60,236 nt of DNA from Spirochaetia bacterium (GCA_017535435.1 JAFXTY010000074.1:1-60236), one strand, 5' to 3'; numbered from the stretch's first letter, positions 8,574 through 17,831 are shown. Numbers and translations are program-made. The notes: a model not told the origin generated them from the letters alone.

Positions 8574-9317
8574 TCAGTATTTGCTCAGGAACGCTCTGGT
8601 GCGCTCGTTCTGGGGGTTGTCGATAACCTGCTTTGCAGGACCCTGTTCTGCAATCACTCCGTGGTCCAGGAAGATAATCTTGTCTGAAAGATCACGGGCA
8701 AAGGCAATCTCGTGGGTCACTACAATCATGGTCATCTTGGCTTCGGCCAGCTCCCTGATTACCTTGAGGACCTCCCCTGTAAGCTCCGGATCAAGGGCGC
8801 TTGTAGGCTCGTCGAAGCACAGGATGGATGGGTTCATGGCAAGAGCCCTTGCAATAGCCACACGCTGCTGCTGACCGCCGGAAAGCTGACATGGATAATG
8901 GTCAATCTTCTGCTCAAGACCCACCCTCTTGATGAGGGACATGGCACGTTCCCGTATCTCTGCCTCGGGATAGCGCTTAAGGAGACGGGGCGCAAGCTCC
9001 ACATTCTCAAGCACAGTGTACTGCGGGAAAAGGTTGAACTGCTGGAACACAAGACCGAAGTTAAGCTGGTTCTCCCGCTGCTGCTCAACAGTCAGATCCC
9101 GCTGAGCCGCATCGAAGATCACCTTGCCATTGACAGAGATGGTTCCTTTATCTGCCCTCTCAAGAAAGTTGATGCAACGCAGAAGTGTAGTCTTTCCGCC
9201 GCCGGAGGAACCGATTATTCCCAGCACATCGCCCTTGTCAAGGGAGAAGGAGATGCCCTTGAGAACCTCGTTTGAACCAAAATGCTTGTGTATATCTTTC
9301 ACTTCCAGAATCGGCAT
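8574..9317 (-). CDS. Polar amino acid ABC transporter ATP-binding protein
   Basis: A 247-aa ATPase of the GlnQ/HisP class. Walker A is GSSGGGKTT (residues 36-44), the signature is LSGGQQQRVAIARAL, Walker B is ILCFDEPTSALD, and the switch histidine is in VVTHE. The start at 9317 (MPILEV) is preferred because GGAGG lies five bases upstream; an ATG at 9329 forms a TGATG overlap with the permease stop but would add only four acidic residues. It powers uptake with the permease and binding protein upstream in the same operon. Confidence 0.95.
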   Translation of the reverse strand: MPILEVKDIHKHFGSNEVLKGISFSLDKGDVLGIIGSSGGGKTTLLRCINFLERADKGTISVNGKVIFDAAQRDLTVEQQRENQLNFGLVFQQFNLFPQYTVLENVELAPRLLKRYPEAEIRERAMSLIKRVGLEQKIDHYPCQLSGGQQQRVAIARALAMNPSILCFDEPTSALDPELTGEVLKVIRELAEAKMTMIVVTHEIAFARDLSDKIIFLDHGVIAEQGPAKQVIDNPQNERTRAFLSKY

Positions 9318-9328
9318 CTCTTCCTCCA

Positions 9329-9985
9329 TCAATTGAAATAGCTCAGCTTCTTCTCAAACTTGGAAAGAAGAATGGTGAGGAGTCCACTGAAGACAAGATA
9401 GAAAACTCCTGTTGTGAAAAGAGGCCAGATTATTCCGTCCGACTTGATGAATGTCTGTCCGGCCCAGATAAGCTCATATACAGCAATTACCCGCGCAAGG
9501 GAAGTATCTTTCACCAGAGTGATTATCTCGTTGCCCATGGGGGGAACGATGCGTTTGATAACCTGCAGGAGCACAATCTTGAAGAAGACCTGGCGCCTTG
9601 TGAGTCCCAGTACCTGGCCAGCCTCGTACTGTCCCTTGGAGATGCTCTCGATTCCACCCCGATAGATCTCTGAGAAATAGCAGGAATAATTGATTATGAA
9701 GGCCACCATTACAGCGGTGAAACGCCCGGAGGTGCCCATGCCCCAGATGTTCTGGTGGAACAGGAGTCCGGGCCCGTAGTAGATAACGATAAGCTGGAGC
9801 ATGAGAGGTGTTCCCCTCACGATCCAGACTATAAAACGGACAATAAATTTCAGGGGCTTGAACTTGGCCATTGAACCGAATGACACAACAAGTCCAAGGG
9901 GAATTGCTCCGGCCAGTGTGAGCAGAAAGAGCTCAATTGTCTTTATAAACCCGTCACAGAGGCGGAGCAGAACTTCCTGAATCAT
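9329..9985 (-). CDS. Polar amino acid ABC transporter permease
   Basis: A 218-aa inner-membrane protein of the HisM/GlnP family with about five membrane segments. The EAA loop that contacts the ATPase reads EAGQVLGLTRRQVFFKIVL near residues 140-160, and GTPLMLQL is typical of the family. Its ATG overlaps the stop of the binding-protein gene (TAATG), so the two are translationally coupled. It forms the channel of the amino acid importer. Confidence 0.95.
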   Translation of the reverse strand: MIQEVLLRLCDGFIKTIELFLLTLAGAIPLGLVVSFGSMAKFKPLKFIVRFIVWIVRGTPLMLQLIVIYYGPGLLFHQNIWGMGTSGRFTAVMVAFIINYSCYFSEIYRGGIESISKGQYEAGQVLGLTRRQVFFKIVLLQVIKRIVPPMGNEIITLVKDTSLARVIAVYELIWAGQTFIKSDGIIWPLFTTGVFYLVFSGLLTILLSKFEKKLSYFN

Positions 9986-10782
9986 TATTTCTGTGGGATG
10001 ATTGAAGCCTGTGTGCCGTACTTCTCGGCAGCCTTCATCATAGAGCCGTCAGCATATGCTTTCTTGAAGAAATCATTGATTGCTGGAACAAGGTCAGATC
10101 CTTTTCTGAAGCCCACACCGTACTCCTCTTCTGTAAGAGCAACTGTGTATGTCAGGTCCGGGTATGATGTTCCTGGGCCAACCATTGCGGCAGCCATGAG
10201 GGAGTCGATGATACATGCCTCGGATGTTCCGGCAGCAACTTCCATTACTGCGGCAGCCTGTGTCTCAACAGCAGTAGCCTTGTAGCCATTGTCTTTTGCA
10301 GCAGCCTCTCCGGCACTTCCTGCCTCTACGGCAAACTTGAGAGCCTTGGCATCAGCAGCTGTCTTGAGAGCTCCTGCCTTAGCCTTATTCACTACGATGA
10401 TCTGTGCGTTGTTGCAGTAAGCATTGGATGTAGCCATTGCCTTCTTTACACCGTCAGTAAGGGTCATTCCGTTCCATACGCAGTCGATTGTCTTGTTCTC
10501 CAGCTCCATGCTCTTGGAGTCCCAGTCAATCTCGATGAACTCGCACTTTACTCCAAGTTCCTTGGCAAATGCCTTTGCCATATCAGCATCAAAGCCGATC
10601 CACTCGTTTCCTTCCTTGTAGTCCATTGGTGCGAAATCTGTGATTCCTACTACAAGAGTTCCCTTTCCGGCAACATATGCCTTATCAGAGCTGGAAGCCT
10701 CTTTCTTTCCACCAGCAAATGCAAAAGCTGCACAGAGTAAAAGAACCAGTGCGCAGATAAGAATTTTAGATGAAGTTTTCAC
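9985..10782 (-). CDS. Amino acid ABC transporter substrate-binding protein
   Basis: A 265-aa family 3 (SBP_bac_3) periplasmic binding protein. The signal peptide ends FAFAGGKKEASSS, a treponeme-like pattern. The mature part has the family sequence VVGITDFAPMDYKEGNEWIG and GFDADMAKAFAKELG, followed by WNGMT. It starts with GTG at 10782, backed by AAGGAG upstream. It is the first gene of the SBP-permease-ATPase-HAD operon. The ligand is probably a polar amino acid; the residues do not let me choose one. Confidence 0.93.
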   Translation of the reverse strand: MKTSSKILICALVLLLCAAFAFAGGKKEASSSDKAYVAGKGTLVVGITDFAPMDYKEGNEWIGFDADMAKAFAKELGVKCEFIEIDWDSKSMELENKTIDCVWNGMTLTDGVKKAMATSNAYCNNAQIIVVNKAKAGALKTAADAKALKFAVEAGSAGEAAAKDNGYKATAVETQAAAVMEVAAGTSEACIIDSLMAAAMVGPGTSYPDLTYTVALTEEEYGVGFRKGSDLVPAINDFFKKAYADGSMMKAAEKYGTQASIIPQK

Positions 10783-10886
10783 TTTTTTCTCCTTTTTTTA
10801 ATCAGCATAGACTAAAAAATACATTATATCAATCAAATCCCGTGAAAAAAAATATAATATAGAATATAATCAAAGGTGGAGGTCCC

Positions 10887-13619
10887 ATGAAAACCTATTT
10901 TATCCTTGACGGCTACAGCCTTATCTATAAATCCTACTTTGCCTTCATCCGCAATCCCATGATGAATCCCAAAGGGGAGAACAGCTCGGCCGTGTTCGGT
11001 TTTTTCCGCACCCTTTTCAGCCTTTTCGACCGTTACAACCCCGAATATTTTCTGGTGACCCTGGACTCCCTGACCCCCACATTCCGCCACCAGATGTACC
11101 CTGAATACAAAGCCACCCGGGACAAGACCCCGGAGGATCTCCATGCCCAGATTCCACGGATTGAGGCTATACTCAAGGCCCTGGGAATAGCCGCCATAAG
11201 AATGAACGGCTACGAGGCTGACGACATAATTGCCACCTACGCCAGGAAGTGCCAGGCAGAAGACTCCCAATGCCGCATAATCACAGGGGATAAGGACCTG
11301 CTCCAGCTGGTGAACGACAACATAAAGGTGATCCGCTACAGCAAGGACGACTACAACGAGATGGACAGGGACGGTGTCTATAAGGAATGGGGAGTATGGC
11401 CCGAGCAGATACTGGACTACCTGGCTATCTGCGGAGACACTGCCGACAACATCCCAGGGGTAAAGGGAATAGGCCCCAAGGGTGCCGTGAACCTGCTCCA
11501 GGCCTACGGGAATATCGACAGCATCTATGAGAATATAGAGAACATCAAAGGGGCCAGCAAGGCAAAGCTGGAGGCTGGCCATGAGGACTGTTTACTCAGC
11601 CGGAAGCTGGTTCAGCTCTGCACCGATGTGCCGCTGGAGCAGTGCCTGGACGATTTCTCCACCGCCAACCTGGATTACATGGCAGCAGTGCCTCTCCTCA
11701 AGCAGGAGGGAATCAAGAGTGCCATCAAGTGGCTGGAGGAGAAGGCTGGGGTTCCCGAGGGGGGCCTGTTCTCACAGAACCCAGACTCAGAGGAAGGGAC
11801 CCTGGGGCTGACCACCGGGGAATCCAAGCCGTCAGCAAAGAAGGGCACCTACACTGCAATAACCCAGCTCCACCAGCTGGATGAGCTTATAACCAAGGTC
11901 AAGGAGGCTGGCATCTATGCTTTCGACTCCGAGACCGACAGCCTGGACTTTGTCTCAAATCGGCCGGTGGGCTTCTCCATCGCCATCAAGCCGGAGGAGG
12001 GCTTCTACATCCCGCTCCAGGCCGAGGGCCAGACTTTCATCCCGGAGGAAATAGTAAAGAACAAGCTGCGGCAGATCCTGGAAGACCCGGCTCTCAGGCT
12101 GGTGGGACAGAACTTCAAGTTCGACTACCAGGTGCTTAAGCGCTGGGGCATAAACCCTGCCAACATCTGGTTCGACACCATGGTCGCCGCCTGGCTGGTG
12201 GACACCCGGATCTCCACTTACAACATGGATTATCTGGCAGACCACTACTTCGGCTACAAGACTATTGCCTACGACGAGGTTGTGCCAAAGGGCAAATTCT
12301 TCCAGGATGTGCCGCTGGAACAGGCCAAGGAGTATGCGGCCGAGGATGCGGACATCACCTTCCGCCTCTATGAGCACCTTTACCCTGTCGTGAAAGATCA
12401 TAACGAGAAGCTTTTCTTCGATGTGGAGATGCCCCTTGTCACCATACTGGGAGACATGGAGCTGGAGGGAATCCGCATAGACAAGCATGTGCTGGAGAAA
12501 TATTCGGTGGAGCTGGATGCCCACCTGAGTGCCATGGAGAAGGCTATCTACCAGGAGTGCGGCAAGGAGTTCAACATCAACTCCACCCAACAGCTCCAGG
12601 AGGTGCTTTTCACTGACCGGAAGCTCAAGCCTATAAAGAAGACCAAGACCGGCTATTCCACCGACACATCGGTGCTGGAGGAGCTGGCCCTGGAGGATGT
12701 GGTGCCCCAGATGATACTGCGTTACCGGGCTCTGGCAAAGCTTAAGTCCACCTATGTGGATGCACTGCCCCAGCAGACAGACTCAAGCTCCAGGATCCAC
12801 ACCACCTTCCGGCAGACCGGCACTGCCACCGGCCGCCTTTCCAGCATCAACCCAAACCTGCAGAACATCCCTATCCGGGACGAGGAGGGGCGCCGCATCC
12901 GGAAAGCCTTCATCGCAAGGGCCGGCATGGTGTTCCTGAGTGCCGACTACTCCCAGATAGAGCTGGTGGTGCTGGCTCACCTCTCTGAGGACCCGGCGCT
13001 TACCAAAGCCTTCAAGGAAGGGGTGGATGTCCACCGCCTCACAGCATCATTAGTATTCGGAGTGCCCCAGGAAGCTGTCACCCCGGACCAGCGGCGGGTT
13101 GCCAAGGTCATCAACTTCGGTGTCATCTACGGCATGTCTGCCTTCCGCCTTGGCCGGGAACTGAATATTCCGGTGCAGCAGGCAAGCGGCTTCATAAAGA
13201 TGTATTTCGAGAAATATGCAGGCGTTCAGCGGTTTATCGACGAGACACTGGAGTATGCAAGAGAGCATGAAAGTGTAAAGACAATACTGGGGCGGGAGCG
13301 GTTCGTCAATGCCATCAACAGCAAAAACCATAACGAGAGAAGCGGTGCAGAGCGTATCGCCTTCAACTCACCTATCCAGGGGTCTGCGGCAGATATAGTG
13401 AAGATGGCAATGATCAACATATCCAAGAAACTTAAGGAGAAGGGGCTTGAATCCAAGATGGTGCTCCAGATACACGACGAGCTTATATTCGAGGTACCGC
13501 AGAAAGAGGTGGAGATCATGAAAGCATTGGTGAAGGAAGAGATGGAGAATGTGATAAAGCTCCATATTCCACTTAGGGTAAGCATAGAGACAGCAGAGAG
13601 CTGGGGAGACATGCACTGA
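10887..13619 (+). CDS. polA: DNA polymerase I
   Basis: A 910-aa three-domain polymerase for primer removal, gap filling and repair. Residues about 1-290 are the 5'-3' nuclease (YKATRDKTPEDL, ITGDKDLLQLV, GDTADNIPGVKGIGPKGA). Residues about 335-520 are a proofreading exonuclease with intact acids: DSETDSL, GQNFKFDYQ and AAEDADITFRLY. The polymerase follows with motif A SADYSQIELV, motif B RRVAKVINFGVIYGM and motif C QIHDELIFEV. The proofreading site is intact, unlike that of several PolA homologues that have lost it. GGAGG precedes the ATG. The stop overlaps the coaE start as TGATG. Confidence 0.97.
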   Translation: MKTYFILDGYSLIYKSYFAFIRNPMMNPKGENSSAVFGFFRTLFSLFDRYNPEYFLVTLDSLTPTFRHQMYPEYKATRDKTPEDLHAQIPRIEAILKALGIAAIRMNGYEADDIIATYARKCQAEDSQCRIITGDKDLLQLVNDNIKVIRYSKDDYNEMDRDGVYKEWGVWPEQILDYLAICGDTADNIPGVKGIGPKGAVNLLQAYGNIDSIYENIENIKGASKAKLEAGHEDCLLSRKLVQLCTDVPLEQCLDDFSTANLDYMAAVPLLKQEGIKSAIKWLEEKAGVPEGGLFSQNPDSEEGTLGLTTGESKPSAKKGTYTAITQLHQLDELITKVKEAGIYAFDSETDSLDFVSNRPVGFSIAIKPEEGFYIPLQAEGQTFIPEEIVKNKLRQILEDPALRLVGQNFKFDYQVLKRWGINPANIWFDTMVAAWLVDTRISTYNMDYLADHYFGYKTIAYDEVVPKGKFFQDVPLEQAKEYAAEDADITFRLYEHLYPVVKDHNEKLFFDVEMPLVTILGDMELEGIRIDKHVLEKYSVELDAHLSAMEKAIYQECGKEFNINSTQQLQEVLFTDRKLKPIKKTKTGYSTDTSVLEELALEDVVPQMILRYRALAKLKSTYVDALPQQTDSSSRIHTTFRQTGTATGRLSSINPNLQNIPIRDEEGRRIRKAFIARAGMVFLSADYSQIELVVLAHLSEDPALTKAFKEGVDVHRLTASLVFGVPQEAVTPDQRRVAKVINFGVIYGMSAFRLGRELNIPVQQASGFIKMYFEKYAGVQRFIDETLEYAREHESVKTILGRERFVNAINSKNHNERSGAERIAFNSPIQGSAADIVKMAMINISKKLKEKGLESKMVLQIHDELIFEVPQKEVEIMKALVKEEMENVIKLHIPLRVSIETAESWGDMH

Positions 13620-14191
13620 TGGTCATAGGAGTGGCAGGGAAGACCTGCGCAGGGAAAAATTCAGTTGTAGCGCCGCTGGAGAAGATGGGCTTCTGCCATG
13701 TGGATGTGGACCAGCTGGGACACATTGCCCTTGAGAACCAGAAGGAGAAGGTGTTCCAAGCCTTCGGGCCTAAGATCCGGAACCAGGACGGCTCGGTGAA
13801 CCGGAGAGAGCTGGGGGCTATAGTGTTCTCATGCCCTGAAGAAAAGAGGAAGCTGGAGAGCATAGTCCATCCCGAGATGGTGAGGATGGTGGAGGATATC
13901 ATCGTAGAGCGGCAGGATGTGATCATAAACGCCGCAATACTGTTCGAGATGGGTCTTGATAAGCTGTGCGACATAATTTTCTGGGTGGATGCCCCTGCCA
14001 TAGTCCGGTTTTTCAGAGGATTAAAGAGGGAGAAAGTAAGTCCTTGGGCTCTTTTTAAAAGAATTTGGGCTCAAAGAAAGATGAATCCTAATAATTTTTC
14101 AACAGATGCCGATATTTTTACTATAAGTAATATAGGCAGCAGTGAAAAGACTGCGGAAAAAATAGTAAAAATACTTGAGAAAAGGAAATAA
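13619..14191 (+). CDS. coaE: Dephospho-CoA kinase
   Basis: A 190-aa P-loop kinase for the last step of coenzyme A synthesis, phosphorylating the 3'-hydroxyl of dephospho-CoA. The P-loop reads GVAGKTCAGKNSV near the N-terminus, slightly different from the common GGIGSGKS form but with the essential Gly-Lys. It continues with the family pattern VDVDQLGHIAL, then NRRELGAIVFS and INAAILFEMGLDKLCD. It is coupled to polA by a 4-base overlap; polA-coaE pairs are frequent in bacteria. The last 60 codons are more AT-rich than the start. Confidence 0.92.
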   Translation: MVIGVAGKTCAGKNSVVAPLEKMGFCHVDVDQLGHIALENQKEKVFQAFGPKIRNQDGSVNRRELGAIVFSCPEEKRKLESIVHPEMVRMVEDIIVERQDVIINAAILFEMGLDKLCDIIFWVDAPAIVRFFRGLKREKVSPWALFKRIWAQRKMNPNNFSTDADIFTISNIGSSEKTAEKIVKILEKRK

Positions 14192-14192
14192 T

Positions 14193-14927
14193 ATGGAACA
14201 GCAGAAACTTTTATGGACAATTCTTTCAGTTGGAATCCTGGTTCTTATCTTATTGGGTGCAGGAATGTTCTTTTTCCTCCCCTCCGACAGCACAGGACTG
14301 GCACAGAACGGCAAAACCACAGAGTGGTCAAAGGCTGCTTCCCCGGCACCGGAACAGAAGGCACCAGACACAAAAGCAACCCCTGCTCCAGCAAAACCAG
14401 AGGTGAAGAAGACTCCGGTTCAGACAGCGCAGACACCAGCACCGGCTCCTAAGCCAGAAGTAAAGAAAACTCCTGTGCAGCCGGCAACTCCGGCACCAGC
14501 ACCAAAGGCTACCCCGGCCCCTGCCACCAAGCCAGCACAGACCACAGCACCAAAGGCTACACCTGCACCACAGACAAAGCCTTCAACCACAACCACAACA
14601 ACACAGGCTGCAAAGCCGGCTCAGACCACAACTGCAAAACCTGCACAGACACAACAGACCAAGCCAGCTGCAACTACTTCAACTGCAGCCAAGGGCAGCT
14701 ACTGGGTTCAGGTAGGCTCTTATGCCACTACAGATGCGGCAGAGAAGATAAAGAAAGAGCTGTCTGCAAAGGGATACACTTCATCTATCCAGTCTATCAC
14801 AGCAAATGGCAAGACATACCACAGAGTAAAGATCGGACCTTATACCAGCAGAGCTGACGTAGATACACTGCTGCCTAAGATCAAGGCACTCCCAGGAATG
14901 GGCGACAGCTTCATAACTACTAAATAA
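14193..14927 (+). CDS. SPOR-domain cell envelope protein with Pro/Ala/Thr-rich linker
   Basis: A 244-aa membrane-anchored protein. Residues about 8-30 form one membrane segment (LLWTILSVGILVLILLGAG). Residues about 55-165 are a low-complexity linker of proline, alanine, lysine and threonine with repeated short units such as PEVKKTPVQ and TKPAQTT. The C-terminus (about 168-240) is a SPOR domain starting YWVQVGSYATTDAAEKI, which binds denuded peptidoglycan at division sites. The start is the ATG at 14193 after AAAAGGAAATA, just past the coaE stop. It probably acts in septal cell-wall remodelling. Confidence 0.88.
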   Translation: MEQQKLLWTILSVGILVLILLGAGMFFFLPSDSTGLAQNGKTTEWSKAASPAPEQKAPDTKATPAPAKPEVKKTPVQTAQTPAPAPKPEVKKTPVQPATPAPAPKATPAPATKPAQTTAPKATPAPQTKPSTTTTTTQAAKPAQTTTAKPAQTQQTKPAATTSTAAKGSYWVQVGSYATTDAAEKIKKELSAKGYTSSIQSITANGKTYHRVKIGPYTSRADVDTLLPKIKALPGMGDSFITTK

Positions 14928-14928
14928 A

Positions 14929-15288
14929 ATGTTTTCGGATTTAAACCAGCTGTTTGTGCGGCTGGCAGCCTCGAAATTCAGAAGCAGCTTCCACCTACGC
15001 AGGCGGGAGCTGTCTTATTTTAAAGAGAAGGGGCTTGATACAATAATGGAGCATGCAAAGGATCTGCTCCAGACCCGCCTGTTCGCCGCCGAAATACCCA
15101 ACGACGGCAAGCAGACACCCATGAAGAATCATCCGGTGTTCATAGCCCAGCATGCCACAGGGTGCTGCTGCCGGGGCTGCCTGGAGAAGTGGCACGGCAT
15201 CCCCAAGGGGAGAGAGCTCACTTCCGAGGAGCAGCAGTATGTGCTTGCCGTCATCCGGGAGTGGCTGGCGCGGGAAACTACTTCTTAG
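14929..15288 (+). CDS. DUF4186 family protein
   Basis: A 119-aa protein matching the DUF4186 family: RSSFHLRRRELSYFKEKG, then IPNDGKQTPMKNHPVF and HATGCCCRGCLEKWHGI. The conserved histidines and clustered cysteines suggest a metal site, but no function is known for the family. It starts one base after the SPOR gene stop without its own ribosome site, so translation is probably coupled. Its last 11 bases overlap the end of the convergent WYL regulator gene. Confidence 0.85.
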   Translation: MFSDLNQLFVRLAASKFRSSFHLRRRELSYFKEKGLDTIMEHAKDLLQTRLFAAEIPNDGKQTPMKNHPVFIAQHATGCCCRGCLEKWHGIPKGRELTSEEQQYVLAVIREWLARETTS

Positions 15289-16273
15289 TACTTTTTTCAG
15301 CGTTCTCTGCCATCTGCTTAATATGCCCCTGCCACTCCTCCACCAGCCATTCCGGTTCCCGTGGAATTGCATTGCCCCCCTGAGACAGCACCCAATTCTG
15401 AACTGAACCATACTGGGTAGCAGTGAACTCAATCCTGGTCCTGTCCTCTTTGTCAAAATCTTTAATCTTCTGGTCATCTGCCCAAATCCTATCTTTGATA
15501 TACTGCCGGGCATCTCTATAGAAATCAATTACATAATTATCCTTGTCCTTTGAGGCAAAAAGGCCAAAATGCCCCCCGCCACAATGGGATGCAAAATCAT
15601 AATCCTCAGGAAGTTCAAAATGCTCTTGGGTAATCTTCAAGTTCTTTATTCTGTTAAGGACAAAAGTACGCATATCCTGCCGTTCCTCGGCAAAGCCATA
15701 GAGATAGCACACACCATCGTTAAGCAGCAGCTGGTACGGATGCACCCGGCGGTGGGTCATTTCTGTATTCCATCGGCCAGTGTAATCAAACTCTATCACG
15801 CTGTTGTCCTGCAGAGCTTTGATGACATCATTCCAAACCTGATTATCGTCCACAACAAATACAGGAGTCGGAGGAATTGCAATACGCTTCAAAAGATTGC
15901 TCTTACCAGTAGCATGAGTTCTAGTCACAAAGTCGATTACATCAGCAATCTTCTCATAGAGCGGGCTTCCCTGAAAGCCAGATAGAAGTGTCTTGGCCGC
16001 AGAAAGAAAGAATACATCCTGAGCTGATATGATGTTCAGCGGGAAATCCCAATCATTCTCATAATAATAATAACCGTTTCTTCCGCGGTCATACTTAAGT
16101 GGCGCATAATAACGATCTCGCAGAATATCGATATCTCGACGCAAAGTGACATCTGTCACTTCTGAACCAGTCTGCTCGAAGCACAAATCCTTCAGCTTCT
16201 TAAAACTTGGGTATGTGCCAGGCTTTATTGCATAGTGGATAACCCAAAGGCGTTCAATTATATTGTTATTCAT
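15278..16273 (-). CDS. WYL-domain transcriptional regulator (copy 1)
   Basis: A 331-aa regulator with an N-terminal DeoR-like helix-turn-helix (TDVTLRRDIDILRDRYYAPL, about residues 38-58) and a WYL ligand-binding domain in the second half (HRRVHPYQLLLNDGVCYLYGF). It is a paralogue of the regulator at 26642-27622: both share RDRYxAPLxYD followed by NGYYY. WYL proteins sense nucleic acid fragments or other ligands and often control DNA-damage or defence genes. It stands upstream of the accessory island at 16.4-19.6 kb. There is no Shine-Dalgarno; an extended -10 lies seven bases before the ATG. A 10-bp palindrome AGAATATTCT (16312-16321) sits in the shared upstream gap. Confidence 0.88.
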   Translation of the reverse strand: MNNNIIERLWVIHYAIKPGTYPSFKKLKDLCFEQTGSEVTDVTLRRDIDILRDRYYAPLKYDRGRNGYYYYENDWDFPLNIISAQDVFFLSAAKTLLSGFQGSPLYEKIADVIDFVTRTHATGKSNLLKRIAIPPTPVFVVDDNQVWNDVIKALQDNSVIEFDYTGRWNTEMTHRRVHPYQLLLNDGVCYLYGFAEERQDMRTFVLNRIKNLKITQEHFELPEDYDFASHCGGGHFGLFASKDKDNYVIDFYRDARQYIKDRIWADDQKIKDFDKEDRTRIEFTATQYGSVQNWVLSQGGNAIPREPEWLVEEWQGHIKQMAENAEKSTKK

Positions 16274-16280
16274 ATTCTTT

Positions 16281-16289
16281 AGTATAACA
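16281..16289 (-). promoter_or_regulatory. Extended -10 (TGT-TATACT) for WYL copy 1
   Basis: On the minus strand TG, one base and TATACT (16286-16281) are followed by seven bases and the ATG at 16273. The expected start of transcription is at or one base before the start codon, and no ribosome site is present. Confidence 0.45.
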
Positions 16290-16359
16290 ACAAACTATAT
16301 AATCGTGTGAAAGAATATTCTAGAAATTAAAACCACTACACGTTTTAGAAAAACTTTTG

Positions 16360-16365
16360 TATATT
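16360..16365 (+). promoter_or_regulatory. -10 hexamer TATATT placed for a leaderless message
   Basis: TATATT at 16360-16365 is followed by six A's and the ATG at 16372, so the predicted +1 is the start codon. The -35 region is weak and there is no ribosome site. Confidence 0.35.
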
Positions 16366-16371
16366 AAAAAA

Positions 16372-17148
16372 ATGAATTACGAGGATTTATTTAAAAAATC
16401 TGGCGAAGAAAATGAAAGAATAACTTTGCTCAATCTTTATAAAAAATGGAGAAAAATTCCTAATATTAATAATGACAGCTTCACCGCTGATGGTTTTTAT
16501 CCGGGATATTTTTCAGCAAAACACAAAGTGCTGTTTATTGGGCGAGAACCCAGATATGCTCAAAAAACAGGGGATAAAGACCGCGTTACCTTTGATTTGG
16601 CATGGTTTGAGAAGACCCTGATAGAAAAAAAAGGGCTGGGAGCCTACTGGAAAAGAATTTATACCCTTGACGATCTTATACAGGCTGAGAAACCTGTTCA
16701 AAACAATTTAATTAAAGATGCTAAAACTATTCTGGCCCGACGGAAAGAAAACAATAATTACGGCATTGCAATAATTAATATTTCCAAATATATAAACGAA
16801 GATGAAAAATCAAGTGGGAACAAATCAAATATCAAGCAGATTAATACTTTTTTAAAAACCCCTAATAACATAAACTTTATCCGTGATGAAATTATGCTTC
16901 TTAACCCAGATATAATCATTCATGCAAATTTGTGGGGATGTGGAATAGACCGTGACTATCTAAATCAAATATTTCCCTATCTTGAAAAATTGGGCGAGGA
17001 AGGTTCTGTGATTCTCAGCGATTTTCGTTTCAACGCTAACAATAAACCAATAAAATTTATACAAACATATCACTTTTCTGCCAGAAAAAACCCAAAAAAT
17101 CATTTTTATGATCCCGTTATGAAATTGCTGTCTAAATATTATTTTTAA
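16372..17148 (+). CDS. Hypothetical protein, AT-rich orphan
   Basis: A 258-aa soluble protein with no signal or membrane segment. I do not recognise its family with certainty. The order FYPGYFSAKHKVLFIGREPR near the start and TYHFSARKNPKNHFYDPVM near the end faintly recalls uracil-DNA-glycosylase-like folds (an early GxEPG-type motif and a late H-containing motif), but this is a weak resemblance only. Its codons are much richer in A and T than those of its neighbours, which suggests later acquisition. The ATG at 16372 is chosen; a TTG at 16357 is in frame. It is a single gene between the WYL regulator and the exonuclease operon. Confidence 0.7.
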   Translation: MNYEDLFKKSGEENERITLLNLYKKWRKIPNINNDSFTADGFYPGYFSAKHKVLFIGREPRYAQKTGDKDRVTFDLAWFEKTLIEKKGLGAYWKRIYTLDDLIQAEKPVQNNLIKDAKTILARRKENNNYGIAIINISKYINEDEKSSGNKSNIKQINTFLKTPNNINFIRDEIMLLNPDIIIHANLWGCGIDRDYLNQIFPYLEKLGEEGSVILSDFRFNANNKPIKFIQTYHFSARKNPKNHFYDPVMKLLSKYYF

Positions 17149-17185
17149 AATAATACCAATTCTACCACTCCACAAACAAACACAA

Positions 17186-17203
17186 AGCTCCCCGCAGGGA
17201 GCT
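17186..17203 (-). terminator. Hairpin after the exonuclease operon
   Basis: A 7-bp stem AGCTCCC/GGGAGCT with loop CGCA lies just past the stop of the last gene of the minus-strand operon. On that strand it is followed by a T-rich but interrupted tract (TTTGTGTTTG), so it is a plausible but imperfect terminator. Confidence 0.45.
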
Positions 17204-17219
17204 GCGCCACAAGCCCAGT

Positions 17220-17819
17220 CTACTTCCAGGCAAACATAATATTGATCTGATACATGAAGTTATCCTTCTTCATGTTGACCGCATCCGGCAGCGAGAAGGT
17301 CTCGTTGCGGTCCAATATATCTTTCAGAAGGTCCCTAGGCTGATCCTCTATGCCAATCTGCTCCTCAAAAGAGAGCTCTTCCTCCCCATCTCCAAAGGAA
17401 AGGAACGGCCCCCAGTATCCAGTGAGCTCGCATAGGTTTTGCCACAGTTCCCGCTTCTCTTCTGGAACATCAATAGGCAGATATTCCACCTCGCAGCCTA
17501 TAAAGTATCCCTTATAAGCTGAAAGCCCTGCTTCAATCTTTCTGTCAAAATCCAATTTTATGTTCAACATCTCATCATAAGCCTCGCGGTAGAGGCTCAA
17601 GAGGGCATTGTTCAGATTCTTGAGGCTCTGGGTGTTGGCAGGTGTCCATTCAAACATGTTGTCGAGAAGATGCTTCCGGAAATATAGATTCTTTCGGACT
17701 TTTTCCTCTTCCTTAAGGGTCTCCACTTCGTTTTTCAGCCGTTTCAGCTGCTCTTTTTCCCACTTCTCTATATAATCGTGTGCGTCGTCTGATATCTCTT
17801 TTGTGCTGAATGCATTCAT
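17220..17819 (-). CDS. Uncharacterised protein, paralogue A flanking the exonuclease
   Basis: A 199-aa acidic, charged protein of no family I recognise. An N-terminal helical stretch (about residues 10-45) looks like a coiled coil. It is homologous to the protein at 18409-19041. Shared blocks are FEWTPAN against FDWSPEN, REAYDEM against RKAYDRM, KLDFDRKI against KADFDARI, and the ends ETFSLPDAVNM..DNFMYQI against DTYSIHDLLQM..EDFRYQI. The conserved FxW[ST]PxN and F.YQI motifs are probably structural or functional. It has an AAGGAG ribosome site and starts 12 nt after the exonuclease stop. No signal peptide is seen, so it is likely cytoplasmic. Confidence 0.75.
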   Translation of the reverse strand: MNAFSTKEISDDAHDYIEKWEKEQLKRLKNEVETLKEEEKVRKNLYFRKHLLDNMFEWTPANTQSLKNLNNALLSLYREAYDEMLNIKLDFDRKIEAGLSAYKGYFIGCEVEYLPIDVPEEKRELWQNLCELTGYWGPFLSFGDGEEELSFEEQIGIEDQPRDLLKDILDRNETFSLPDAVNMKKDNFMYQINIMFAWK

Positions 17820-17831
17820 AATTTCACTCCT

